Origin: Gammaproteobacteria bacterium
Lineage (GTDB): Bacteria; Pseudomonadota; Gammaproteobacteria; UBA9214
DNA length: 39,611 nucleotides
Assembly (NCBI GenBank): GCA_020344335.1
Contig: CP070821.1
Span: 945,869-985,479 of the forward strand
Direction: 5' to 3'
A program made the position numbers and the translations under genes. The notes beneath the pieces were generated by a model. It saw only the letters and a list, made by a program, of their open reading frames with translations, did no database searches and was not told the origin of the DNA. Of the stretch, positions 9,276 through 16,018 are shown one piece after another (the stretch's first letter is position 1; each line of letters begins with the position of its first letter).

Positions 9276-10181
9276 TTATTGTCCGGATTTTTTGACGCGT
9301 ACCCTGTCAAGCAAGGTGCACAGCTGATCTGCCCCCTGCAGGATGCGCGGGGTATGCCGCACCATGAGTTCACGCTGAATTGAAAACACATGACCATGTG
9401 CAACCGCTGACAAGCCGGACCAACGCTGCCATTGCTCCAGGTTTGCTGCCACCGGTTCGCTGCCACTTCCCGCGACAATCACTTCAGGGTTCGCGGCAAG
9501 CACGGCTTCAATCGTGATTTGCGGAGCCAGTTCCGGCAACTCGGCAAATACATTACGACCCCCGCAAAGTCGAATGACATCACTGATCAGGTGCTGACCG
9601 TTCACGGTCATCAGTGGACGGTCCCAGACCTGATAAAACACCGAGACAGGCTCCTGCCCGCTGTAACGCCCGTGTAACTGTTCATGGCGCTGTTCGAAAT
9701 CATGGATCTGTCGTGCGGCTACCGTATCGGTTCCCGCCAGCCGCCCGAACCGGCGCAGGCTCTCGGTGATGTCCTGCAGGTGACGTGGCTCCGAAATGAA
9801 TACTGTGAGACCCAGCTCTAGCAGGCGCGTTACCGACCGTGACGGGTTACCACTCTGCCAGGCGATGACCAGGTCCGGCCTGAGGCCCACGATGGCCTCG
9901 AGATCCAGGCCGTTGCCACCGCCGATACGCCGGATAGAGCCCGCCGCCTCCGGATAATCGCTGTATTCTGAAACACCGACCAGCCGGTCACCGGCACCGG
10001 CGGCAAACACCAGCTCGGTTATATTGGGCGCCAGGCTGACAATACGCTGTGCGGGCTGTGCAAGCGTAATCTTCTGCCCGGAATCGTCGACCACAGTTAT
10101 CGCAGCGGATACGGGAGACCCTGGCCACAGAACAAATGACAGAAAAATAAAACCAGAAATAAATGTTGCAAATAATGGCAT
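9276..10181 (-). CDS. btuF: Cobalamin-binding periplasmic protein BtuF
   Basis: Periplasmic substrate-binding protein (class III, FecB/BtuF fold) delivering B12 to BtuCD. From ATG 10181 it is 301 aa with a signal peptide ending near SPVSA. The fold signatures are QRIVSLAPNITELVFAAGAG, the GVSEYSDYP loop, LDLEAIVGLRPDLVIAW and ITIEAVLAANPEVIVAGSG. A TTG at 10202 could add seven residues, but neither start has a good Shine-Dalgarno. It is encoded opposite to btuCD and convergent with the adenosyltransferase, 26 bp away. The 48-70 bp between it and the next divergent gene are too short for a second cobalamin riboswitch. A siderophore-binding role is the alternative; context favours B12. Confidence 0.87.
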   Translation of the reverse strand: MPLFATFISGFIFLSFVLWPGSPVSAAITVVDDSGQKITLAQPAQRIVSLAPNITELVFAAGAGDRLVGVSEYSDYPEAAGSIRRIGGGNGLDLEAIVGLRPDLVIAWQSGNPSRSVTRLLELGLTVFISEPRHLQDITESLRRFGRLAGTDTVAARQIHDFEQRHEQLHGRYSGQEPVSVFYQVWDRPLMTVNGQHLISDVIRLCGGRNVFAELPELAPQITIEAVLAANPEVIVAGSGSEPVAANLEQWQRWSGLSAVAHGHVFSIQRELMVRHTPRILQGADQLCTLLDRVRVKKSGQ

Positions 10182-10207
10182 CGGGAAAACAGTACTGATC
10201 AATGCGC

Positions 10208-10213
10208 TATAAT
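10208..10213 (+). promoter_or_regulatory. Putative -10 element for the 10251 gene
   Basis: A perfect TATAAT (10208-10213) lies 38 bp before the ATG of the Rossmann-fold gene, in the short divergent gap with btuF. No good -35 hexamer is found 16-18 bp upstream, so this rests on the -10 alone. Confidence 0.4.
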
Positions 10214-10250
10214 TACGTGTTCAATCACCATAAACAAGAAAAAGCGCTGA

Positions 10251-11021
10251 ATGAAATCTCCCGTTGTTATTATTGGTATCGGCGAAATGGGCGGCGTATT
10301 TGCCCGCGGCTGCCTGCGCGCCGGCTACCCGGTCTACCCCGTCACCCGCCGGTCGGACCTCGCGGAAATGGCACGGCGACTGCCTTCGCCCGAACTGGTA
10401 CTCGTTGCAGTCGCCGAAAACGACCTGCATGCCATACTAGAGAACCTGCCATCGGCCTGGTTCCAGCGCATCGGCCTGTTGCAAAACGAGCTGCTGCCGC
10501 ATGACTGGGAGCAATACGGATTTCCCCAGCCCACTGTGATCTCTGTATGGTTTGAGAAAAAACCGGGGCAGGACGTCAAGGTACTGATCCCGACACCGGT
10601 CTATGGCCCGGCCGCGGAACTGCTCGAGGAGTGCCTGGGCAGTATTGATATCCCGGCACGCGTCCTGCCGGACGCACAGGCATTGCTGTTCGAGCTGGTA
10701 GTGAAAAATGTATACATCGTGACCACCAACTGTGCCGGCCTGGTAACCGGCGGTACAGTCGAAGAGCTGCGTACCGTGCATCACGACCTCATGCTCGGCA
10801 TTGCCCGCGAGGTAATCCAGATACAGGAGTCCCTGACCGGGCAAGTGTTTGTCACGGAAGAACTGATTGACGCGATGCTGAAGGCATTTGACGGTGACCC
10901 GCAACACAAGTGCACGGGTCGCAGTGCACCCGCCCGGCTGGCCCGCGCGCTGGAGCAGGCCGATGCGGCAAAACTCGAAGTACCCCGCCTGCGGGAAATT
11001 GCCGCCAGCCACACGGGCTAG
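10251..11021 (+). CDS. Ketopantoate-reductase-like NAD(P)-binding protein
   Basis: A 256-residue protein with an N-terminal Rossmann nucleotide-binding motif VVIIGIGEMGGVFARG (GxGxxG) and a following beta-strand typical of the ApbA/PanE superfamily. The middle part has LLQNELLPHDW, resembling the substrate-pocket segment of that superfamily. The helical C-terminal half includes VVKNVYIVTTNCAGLVTGG, but the K-xxx-N catalytic spacing of true ketopantoate reductase is not clearly kept. I therefore call it PanE-like and do not assign pantothenate synthesis. It is divergent from btuF. Its stop codon overlaps that of the ROK kinase on the other strand in a shared CTAG. No Shine-Dalgarno of note. 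Confidence 0.6.
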   Translation: MKSPVVIIGIGEMGGVFARGCLRAGYPVYPVTRRSDLAEMARRLPSPELVLVAVAENDLHAILENLPSAWFQRIGLLQNELLPHDWEQYGFPQPTVISVWFEKKPGQDVKVLIPTPVYGPAAELLEECLGSIDIPARVLPDAQALLFELVVKNVYIVTTNCAGLVTGGTVEELRTVHHDLMLGIAREVIQIQESLTGQVFVTEELIDAMLKAFDGDPQHKCTGRSAPARLARALEQADAAKLEVPRLREIAASHTG

Positions 11022-11944
11022 GCCGACGAAGCGGCAGCCGGCCACAACCAGGCGGCCCCGCGTACTCCGCTGGAGTCACCGTGTCTGGCAGGCACCAGCC
11101 GGGTATCGACCCGATCCGAAAAGACATACGACTGCCAGCAGGCCGGAACGGCTGCATACAGGTAATCGATATTGGAAAGACCGCCACCGAGTACGATCAC
11201 ATCCGGATCCAGTATATTGATGATGCTGGCCAGTGCACGCGCCATCCGGTCAAAATAAAGCTCCAGTGTCAGCCTCGCTGCCGAATCGCCGGCCTGCGCG
11301 CGCCGGCTGATTTCAACGGCCTCGACGGCCTCATGATGATGCGCCTGGAAATCGCGGACCAGGCCCGGACCGGAGAGCCACGTCTCGATACACCCTTTCA
11401 ACCCGCAATAACAGTCAGGACCCGGGAGCTCATCGGTTCGCGGCCATGGCAGGGGATTGTGACCCCACTCACCGGCGATCCCGTTGGGTCCGGCAACCAG
11501 CCTGCCATCGACCGTGATACCGCCACCGGTACCGGTACCCGCAATGACACCGAACACGACCGCGGCACCGGCGGCGGCCCCGTCGGTAGCCTCGGACAGG
11601 GTAAAACAATCCGCATCATTGGCGAATCGCAGCGGTCGTTTCATCAACAATTCCAGGTCCCGCTGCAGGGCCTGTCCGTTCAGGCACACGGAATTGGAAT
11701 TCTTCACCCGCCCGGACGCACGTGAAAAAGAACCCGGCATGCCGATGCCGACAGTACACTGCTTGTCCACCCCGCTTTCCAGTAGTGTCACCAGGTCACG
11801 GATCGTATTCAGAATACCCCGGTAATCACCGGCTGGTGTCGGCACCCTCTCCCGCAGTATCGCGAAACCCCCAGTGTCCAGCACGATCCCCTCGATCTTT
11901 GTGCCGCCGAGGTCGATACCAATCCGCAGTTTTTTGTCTTTCAT
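11018..11944 (-). CDS. ROK-family sugar kinase, probably fructokinase-like
   Basis: Phosphorylates a hexose or amino-hexose in the cytoplasm. The 308-residue protein has the ATP-binding start IGIDLGGTKIEGIVLD, the catalytic-aspartate region NDADCFTLSEA, the phosphate loop GVIAGTGTGGGI and the ROK zinc motif GEWGH followed by CYCGLKGCIETWLSGPG. The last motif, preceded by DELPGPD, matches the Mak-type fructokinase branch better than glucokinase or NagK, but substrate remains an inference. I start at ATG 11944; a GTG two codons upstream is possible. It is convergent with the PanE-like gene, sharing a CTAG stop overlap. No transporter or isomerase gene adjoins it to indicate a pathway. Confidence 0.85.
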   Translation of the reverse strand: MKDKKLRIGIDLGGTKIEGIVLDTGGFAILRERVPTPAGDYRGILNTIRDLVTLLESGVDKQCTVGIGMPGSFSRASGRVKNSNSVCLNGQALQRDLELLMKRPLRFANDADCFTLSEATDGAAAGAAVVFGVIAGTGTGGGITVDGRLVAGPNGIAGEWGHNPLPWPRTDELPGPDCYCGLKGCIETWLSGPGLVRDFQAHHHEAVEAVEISRRAQAGDSAARLTLELYFDRMARALASIINILDPDVIVLGGGLSNIDYLYAAVPACWQSYVFSDRVDTRLVPARHGDSSGVRGAAWLWPAAASSA

Positions 11945-12090
11945 GGTCACCCGGACAGAAAGCGTTATCCAAAGACGTATGGTAGTTGTTATCCGGTATG
12001 AAAAATTATAGTAATGAATTATTGTTGTATTTGCGATTTACAGTACCTGAACGGGCAACTGCGAGACAGGCTTGCAGCAGAGGTGGCGGC

Positions 12091-12270
12091 ATGAGCGATG
12101 AATCCTTGGGCCAGGGCACAGACGAACAGACCGATGTCAACGTTTCGATTGAAGACCGGGTCCATGAGCTGGAAAAACGCGTAAAGGAACTCAACTACGT
12201 GATTTACAAGCTCCTGTATGAAATGGGCGGTAAAGAGATTCTCGAGAAAGGCGGGAATCACCCGCAATGA
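12091..12270 (+). CDS. Small predicted coiled-coil protein (59 aa), function unknown
   Basis: A short reading frame starting at ATG 12091 after the ribosome-binding stretch AGAGGTGG. The N-terminal 20 residues are acidic and polar. Residues 24-48 (EDRVHELEKRVKELNYVIYK and beyond) form a heptad pattern suited to a short coiled coil. It resembles SlyX only in size and style, and I do not assign that family. The gene stands alone between the ROK kinase (divergent) and the lipocalin (convergent, 31 bp gap). The frame is open upstream to 11986, but that part is AT-rich and promoter-like, so the shorter version is preferred. Confidence 0.55.
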   Translation: MSDESLGQGTDEQTDVNVSIEDRVHELEKRVKELNYVIYKLLYEMGGKEILEKGGNHPQ

Positions 12271-12301
12271 CCAGTACACCCCGTCCAAACCGGCTTTTCT
12301 T

Positions 12302-12874
12302 CTACCGGCTTTCCGCAACCTGCCTGGTCAATGTGAAATCTTCCGGGTCATAACCCTGCTCCTCGACGATGCTCCAGACATGAACCATTTCAGCCGCACT
12401 CAGTGCAGGCGTTCTTGACAGGACCCATGCATATTTCCGGTCTGGCGCACCGACAACTGCATAGTTATATTCGGGATCCAGCCCCAGGATCCAGTAATCG
12501 CCCCAGAACAGATTGATTCCAAAGATCCGGACGAAACTGACCTTCAACCGCGAATTGGAATCCGGGTCGACAATACGCGCGATACCATCAGCCTGTTCTA
12601 CCGTGCCGTCACCGCGGGTGCACCGGTTTAAAACGGCAATCCTTCCTGATTCGACTGGCTGGTATTCGGCCATGGTGTTCTGTGTGCAGTTTTTCTGAAA
12701 GCGATTGGGAATATGCGCAATTTCATACCATGTGCCGAGATAGCGCCCGATATCGACATGCGCCACCGTTGCTGGCGGGTCTTCAATCACGTGCGTCGTA
12801 CAAGATGCCACCGACAGCACAATTGCCGAGGTGATCAGGATAATTAGTTTTGATTTCAGTAAGTTAATAAACAC
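12302..12874 (-). CDS. blc: Bacterial lipocalin (Blc-like) outer-membrane lipoprotein
   Basis: Lipid-binding calycin anchored to the outer membrane. The 190-residue precursor has a hydrophobic signal ending in the lipobox V-A-S-C (lipidated Cys 25); the residue after Cys is T, consistent with outer-membrane sorting. The mature part carries the lipocalin motif GRYLGTWYEIAHIPNRFQ, then NCTQNTMAEYQ, LKVSFVRIFGINLFWGDYWI and YAWVLSRTP, all Blc-like. I choose GTG 12874 as start. A TTG at 12931 would begin upstream of the likely -10 box (12912-12917). No clear Shine-Dalgarno is visible, so the start is uncertain. It is divergent from the 12973-15992 cassette. Confidence 0.88.
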   Translation of the reverse strand: MFINLLKSKLIILITSAIVLSVASCTTHVIEDPPATVAHVDIGRYLGTWYEIAHIPNRFQKNCTQNTMAEYQPVESGRIAVLNRCTRGDGTVEQADGIARIVDPDSNSRLKVSFVRIFGINLFWGDYWILGLDPEYNYAVVGAPDRKYAWVLSRTPALSAAEMVHVWSIVEEQGYDPEDFTLTRQVAESR

Positions 12875-12892
12875 TATGCATTGTGATAAATC

Positions 12893-12921
12893 TTGATCTG
12901 ACCGTACAATAATTATACAAT
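12893..12921 (+). promoter_or_regulatory. Putative promoter of the 12973-15992 cassette
   Basis: TTGATC (12893-12898), a 17-bp spacer and TACAAT (12916-12921) make a plausible sigma-70 promoter, with transcription starting near 12928, about 45 nt before the methyltransferase ATG. A second TACAAT lies at 12905-12910, with TTGTGA 18 bp before it. The -10 overlaps the oppositely oriented lipocalin -10. Confidence 0.45.
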
Positions 12922-12942
12922 ATATCGACAATCAATGTACAA
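12912..12942 (-). promoter_or_regulatory. Putative lipocalin promoter with TGTAC-n5-GTACA inverted repeat at its -35
   Basis: On the minus strand TTGTAC (12942-12937) and a perfect TATAAT (12917-12912) are 19 bp apart, slightly wider than ideal. The inverted repeat TGTAC-AAATA-GTACA (12936-12950) covers the -35 and could be an operator for either divergent unit (inference). Confidence 0.45.
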
Positions 12943-12972
12943 ATAGTACAGCCTGGTCTCTGAGGATTGCCG

Positions 12973-14262
12973 ATGAACACTATCACACCACACATTAGTG
13001 AACCCGAACTGGCCCAGGACAATACGGCGGTAGTGCCGCAGACTCATCCGCGTCTGGAACGAATAACCTCGCGGTCGATGGCAGCGATGCAATTCGATTT
13101 GTCATGGGAATCCGCCACTGCCCGCCATACGGAATGCCATGTCGCAACGAAACTCAATCTGTGGCGGGACATTTTCCCTCCGGAAGTGGAGGCCGACCTG
13201 ATTGATCAGCCAGCAGGGTACCGGGTCCACCATGAATTCAAACCGGGTTCTGTCATCTCTCCCTACCGGGAAGAAGACCGGTTCACTATCGACCACGGTG
13301 TGTTCAACAGATATGCACGCAACCACACCCCTATCGAGCCACGGCTGGGACGTTACTACCCGAAGGGTTTCATCGCCGGCATTCGTGACTATTTCATTCA
13401 GGATCTAACACCCTTCCGAATCACCGGCATCGGTGAGGATCTGTCTGTGGATGTCAATCATCCACTTGCCGGCAGAAAGCTCGGCCTTGCCACCCGCATA
13501 CTCGACATCTGGGCGGCATCCGATGAACACGGCGGGCGCTGCAACGACGTGATTGAATATGTTTTGCAAAACGGACCGGGTATGCAGGCTCGCTTCAGAA
13601 ACCAGCCGACCGACTTCTGGTCCGATGCTCCATTTAGCCGTTCAGCAGAAGGGCCCGATAAAGACTTCTATGAAAGCCCGAGGTTTGTTGACCATATCGA
13701 TGCAACGGCAACTTCCCAGATCGAGGGACTGTATTCCCGGCTGTGCAAACGCGGTGGCTCGGTACTCGACCTGATGGCCAGCTGGAAATCGCATCTTCCC
13801 CCGTCACTGGACCTTTCGGAGGTCGCCGGCCTTGGCATGAACCGGGAAGAACTCGGGAAAAATCCCCTGTTCGGTGAAAAGATTGTCCAGGACCTTAACC
13901 TGGAACCGACGCTGCCGTTCGATAATGGCCGTTTCGACACTGTGGTATGTACGGTATCCGTAGAATACCTGGCAGAACCCGTTCAGGTGTTTTCGGAAGT
14001 AAACAGGGTACTGAAGCACGATGGGCGCTTTATCATCACGTTTTCAAATCGCTGGTTTCCACCGAAGGTCGTGAAAATCTGGAAGGAACTCCATGAATTC
14101 GAACGTCCCGGTCTGGTGCTTGAATATTTCCTCAAATCCGGAGGCTTCACAGGCCTGGAAACCTGGTCCATGAGAGGATTGCCACGTCCGGCAGATGACA
14201 AGTATGCAGACCGTCTCGCCAGCTCGGACCCGGTCTACGCGGTTTGGGGAACAAAATCCTGA
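12973..14262 (+). CDS. SAM-dependent methyltransferase with N-terminal FKBP/SlyD-like segment
   Basis: A 429-residue two-part protein from ATG 12973, preceded six bases upstream by TGAGGA. Residues about 75-185 resemble the flap and last strands of SlyD/FkpB-type FKBPs: GRYYPKGFIAGI, then LSVDVNHPLAGRKLGLATRI, where NHPLAG is the family hallmark. The early FKBP strands are not recognisable. Residues about 240-425 form a class I methyltransferase of the type-11 group: motif I SVLDLMASWKSHLP lacks the usual GxGxG, LPFDNGRFDTVVCTVSVEYL is the post-II region, and EVNRVLKHDGRFIITFSNRW is motif III. Substrate is unknown. It heads a tightly spaced cassette, and the next gene starts within its stop codon (TGATG). 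Confidence 0.82.
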   Translation: MNTITPHISEPELAQDNTAVVPQTHPRLERITSRSMAAMQFDLSWESATARHTECHVATKLNLWRDIFPPEVEADLIDQPAGYRVHHEFKPGSVISPYREEDRFTIDHGVFNRYARNHTPIEPRLGRYYPKGFIAGIRDYFIQDLTPFRITGIGEDLSVDVNHPLAGRKLGLATRILDIWAASDEHGGRCNDVIEYVLQNGPGMQARFRNQPTDFWSDAPFSRSAEGPDKDFYESPRFVDHIDATATSQIEGLYSRLCKRGGSVLDLMASWKSHLPPSLDLSEVAGLGMNREELGKNPLFGEKIVQDLNLEPTLPFDNGRFDTVVCTVSVEYLAEPVQVFSEVNRVLKHDGRFIITFSNRWFPPKVVKIWKELHEFERPGLVLEYFLKSGGFTGLETWSMRGLPRPADDKYADRLASSDPVYAVWGTKS

Positions 14263-14462
14263 TGGAAGGCGTTAATCCCTATGCGTATCTGCAGCTGGTA
14301 GCGGGGCAGATCGATACCATGAGCAACCGGGCCGATGTTGAAAACGCCCTGGATGACCTGGAATACCTGTTTGAGGTAACCGACCCGGAAATCCAGGACA
14401 TTGCCAGTGATCTCATCACCAGGCTAAAAGACAAGTTGAAGGCATTCGATGCCAAGCCCTGA
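14262..14462 (+). CDS. Conserved-looking small protein (66 aa), function unknown
   Basis: Starts at ATG 14262, overlapping the methyltransferase stop in TGATG, so it is very likely translationally coupled. The 66 residues are acidic and predicted all-helical (MEGVNPYAYLQLVAGQIDTM, then NALDDLEYLFEVTDPEIQDI, then a K/D-rich helix). No cysteines, membrane segment or recognisable motif. Its end overlaps the next gene by 14 bases. The overlaps at both ends and ordinary codon use support a real gene. An adaptor or structural role is only a guess from size. Confidence 0.65.
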   Translation: MEGVNPYAYLQLVAGQIDTMSNRADVENALDDLEYLFEVTDPEIQDIASDLITRLKDKLKAFDAKP

Positions 14463-15387
14463 GAACCCAGGCTGTTTTGCCGTCAGAAGACTCAATCCGT
14501 TCCTCGGTGTAGCAGAGGTGGTGGATATCGGTTTCGCACGCGCCGTCAGCATAGACGGTACGACGTGGCAGATTCAGATTCATGCAGAACCGCCGGCCAG
14601 CAAGTGGGGAAGTAGTGAACGCAACCCGCCAGGAAAGAGGTTTCTGAGGTTTGGTCACTGGACGGAAACGGATGGGCTGGTGCGCACCCCGATCAATCCG
14701 GAACTGGACATCAAAGAGCTGGTCAGGATATGCAACATTCTGCTGGAGGTCCTGGGGACCTGCGCAAATAACATACCATTCAACCTGGAGGACACTGTCG
14801 AGCTATGGCTGCTGGACAGCAATAAACTGCCGGTGGCGCTACTGGCCAGTGTGGTGCGCGAGGACCTCTCCAGGAACATAAAAGTCGACAAATGGTGGGC
14901 GACCATGCCTGCGGAAAGAGGGTTTCATTCTCCGGCACTTGAGAAGAAAGGCTACCCGAATACTGCAAACAAAGGTAGCAGAGGCCACGCCAACTGCATT
15001 GAAAAACAGCTCATGGATCTTGCCTCGGGCTACCAGTGGTTCATCAGGTCAAGGAACGGCGATGGCAGAATGCTTGTCAACGACAGCAGCACCCCCGACG
15101 ACCAACCCGTACTCAAACGCGAGTCGTTTCCCGAGTTTACGGTGCGCGATTGCTGGGAAAATGAAGACATTACTGCTGTGATCGGTGACTGGATCCAGTG
15201 GTCGGCACCCCGCCTTTTGACCTTGCAAGACCTTGATGACTCAACGAGAGACTCACTAGAACATGCTGCCAGACCAAATGCGATGCTGGTAGATGAAACA
15301 TTCAGGCTCTATCCGCGGGTGATTAACGACGATTTGATCGAGAGCGCGCGCGTCGAAGCCGGAATCCGCCGTTGCACAGACACATAA
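14449..15387 (+). CDS. Uncharacterised 312-residue protein of the cassette
   Basis: Starts at ATG 14449 inside the end of the previous gene, with AAGG seven bases upstream. I recognise no domain. It looks soluble and globular, without signal peptide or membrane segment, and is rich in tryptophan and charged residues. Notable stretches are NPFLGVAEVVDIGFARAVS near the N-terminus, RFLRFGHWTETDGLVRTPIN around 65-84, a hydrophobic helix near ELVRICNILLEVLGTCANN, and FPEFTVRDCWENEDITAVIG around 230. Four scattered cysteines (CFAVRR, RICNIL, GTCANN, ANCIEK) and one near DCWEN do not form an obvious metal motif. Position between the methyltransferase and CbiX suggests a shared process, unknown to me. 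Confidence 0.7.
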   Translation: MPSPENPGCFAVRRLNPFLGVAEVVDIGFARAVSIDGTTWQIQIHAEPPASKWGSSERNPPGKRFLRFGHWTETDGLVRTPINPELDIKELVRICNILLEVLGTCANNIPFNLEDTVELWLLDSNKLPVALLASVVREDLSRNIKVDKWWATMPAERGFHSPALEKKGYPNTANKGSRGHANCIEKQLMDLASGYQWFIRSRNGDGRMLVNDSSTPDDQPVLKRESFPEFTVRDCWENEDITAVIGDWIQWSAPRLLTLQDLDDSTRDSLEHAARPNAMLVDETFRLYPRVINDDLIESARVEAGIRRCTDT

Positions 15388-15400
15388 AGGGAGAAACATC

Positions 15401-15625
15401 ATGCGAGTAACGACAACCGATCCAATGACCGGAAACGATGTGGTCGACCCGGAAAACGCACCCTTCGTTATTGAGGGTGAAGGAAATGACGCCCTGAAAA
15501 TCTATTTTGAATCGCAGGAATCACGGCAGGATTACCTGGACATCTCGGTAAACGAACCAGATAGCGGAATTCTCGAAGTTTACGAGTCTGTCAAGGATAA
15601 TGAAACGATGGGAACCATTAACTAG
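15401..15625 (+). CDS. Small acidic protein (74 aa), function unknown
   Basis: Starts at ATG 15401 behind a good ribosome-binding site (GGGAG seven bases upstream), 13 bp after the 312-residue gene. The product is strongly acidic and predicted mostly beta: MRVTTTDPMTGNDVVDPENA, PFVIEGEGNDALKIYFESQE, DYLDISVNEPDSGILEVYES. No cysteine, histidine or membrane segment. The pattern suggests a small single-domain beta protein; I assign no family. Four bases separate its stop from the CbiX start, so both should be on one transcript. Confidence 0.65.
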   Translation: MRVTTTDPMTGNDVVDPENAPFVIEGEGNDALKIYFESQESRQDYLDISVNEPDSGILEVYESVKDNETMGTIN

Positions 15626-15629
15626 CATC

Positions 15630-15992
15630 ATGAAAGCACTTTTACTTGTCGCTCACGGCAGCCGGCGCGAGGTATCAAACAGAGAAATACGCTCGCTGGC
15701 AACAAGGGTCAGGGAAATCGAGTCCGATTTTGACCACATCGATTGCGCATTCCTGGAACTGGCTGAACCTTCCATACCTGACGGCATGCGCCGCGCAATC
15801 CACGCAGGTGCGAAAGAACTCGTGGTATTGCCTTATTTTCTCTCGGCGGGACGCCATGTCAGCGAGGATATCCCGGTTGAGGTTGATGGCGTACGAACCG
15901 AGTTCCCGGATGTACACATCATGCTTGCACCCTATCTCGGAGCATCACCCGGTATAAGCAGATTGCTGATTACCCAGGCCGCCCTCGCCTAG
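15630..15992 (+). CDS. Short CbiX/SirB-type sirohydrochlorin chelatase
   Basis: Inserts a metal (cobalt, iron or nickel, depending on subgroup) into sirohydrochlorin. The 120-residue product starts MKALLLVAHGSRREVSN, with catalytic-type H9 in AHGSR and H76 in SAGRHVSEDIP, and contains LPYFLSAG and the ELAEPSIPDG loop. It is the single-domain class II chelatase length (about 115-145 aa) that works as a dimer. ATG 15630 follows the acidic small gene by four bases. There is no His-rich metal tail, so the metal cannot be inferred. It could serve cobalamin or siroheme synthesis, or a cassette-specific cofactor. It ends convergently with the CobC-like phosphatase, across a 6-bp-stem hairpin at 15994-16009. 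Confidence 0.85.
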   Translation: MKALLLVAHGSRREVSNREIRSLATRVREIESDFDHIDCAFLELAEPSIPDGMRRAIHAGAKELVVLPYFLSAGRHVSEDIPVEVDGVRTEFPDVHIMLAPYLGASPGISRLLITQAALA

Positions 15993-15993
15993 G

Positions 15994-16009
15994 GCCTGAC
16001 GATTCAGGC
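15994..16009. terminator. Weak hairpin between convergent genes
   Basis: GCCTGA-CGAT-TCAGGC gives a perfect 6-bp stem with a 4-nt loop two bases after the CbiX stop. No T-run follows on either strand, so intrinsic termination is doubtful. It may mark the shared end of two convergent transcripts. Confidence 0.3.
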
Positions 16010-16018
16010 AGCTAGTGG

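Noticed and set aside
12875..12931. TTG-initiated longer lipocalin
   Set aside because: The added residues are encoded across the likely -10 box and are not part of a lipoprotein signal sequence.
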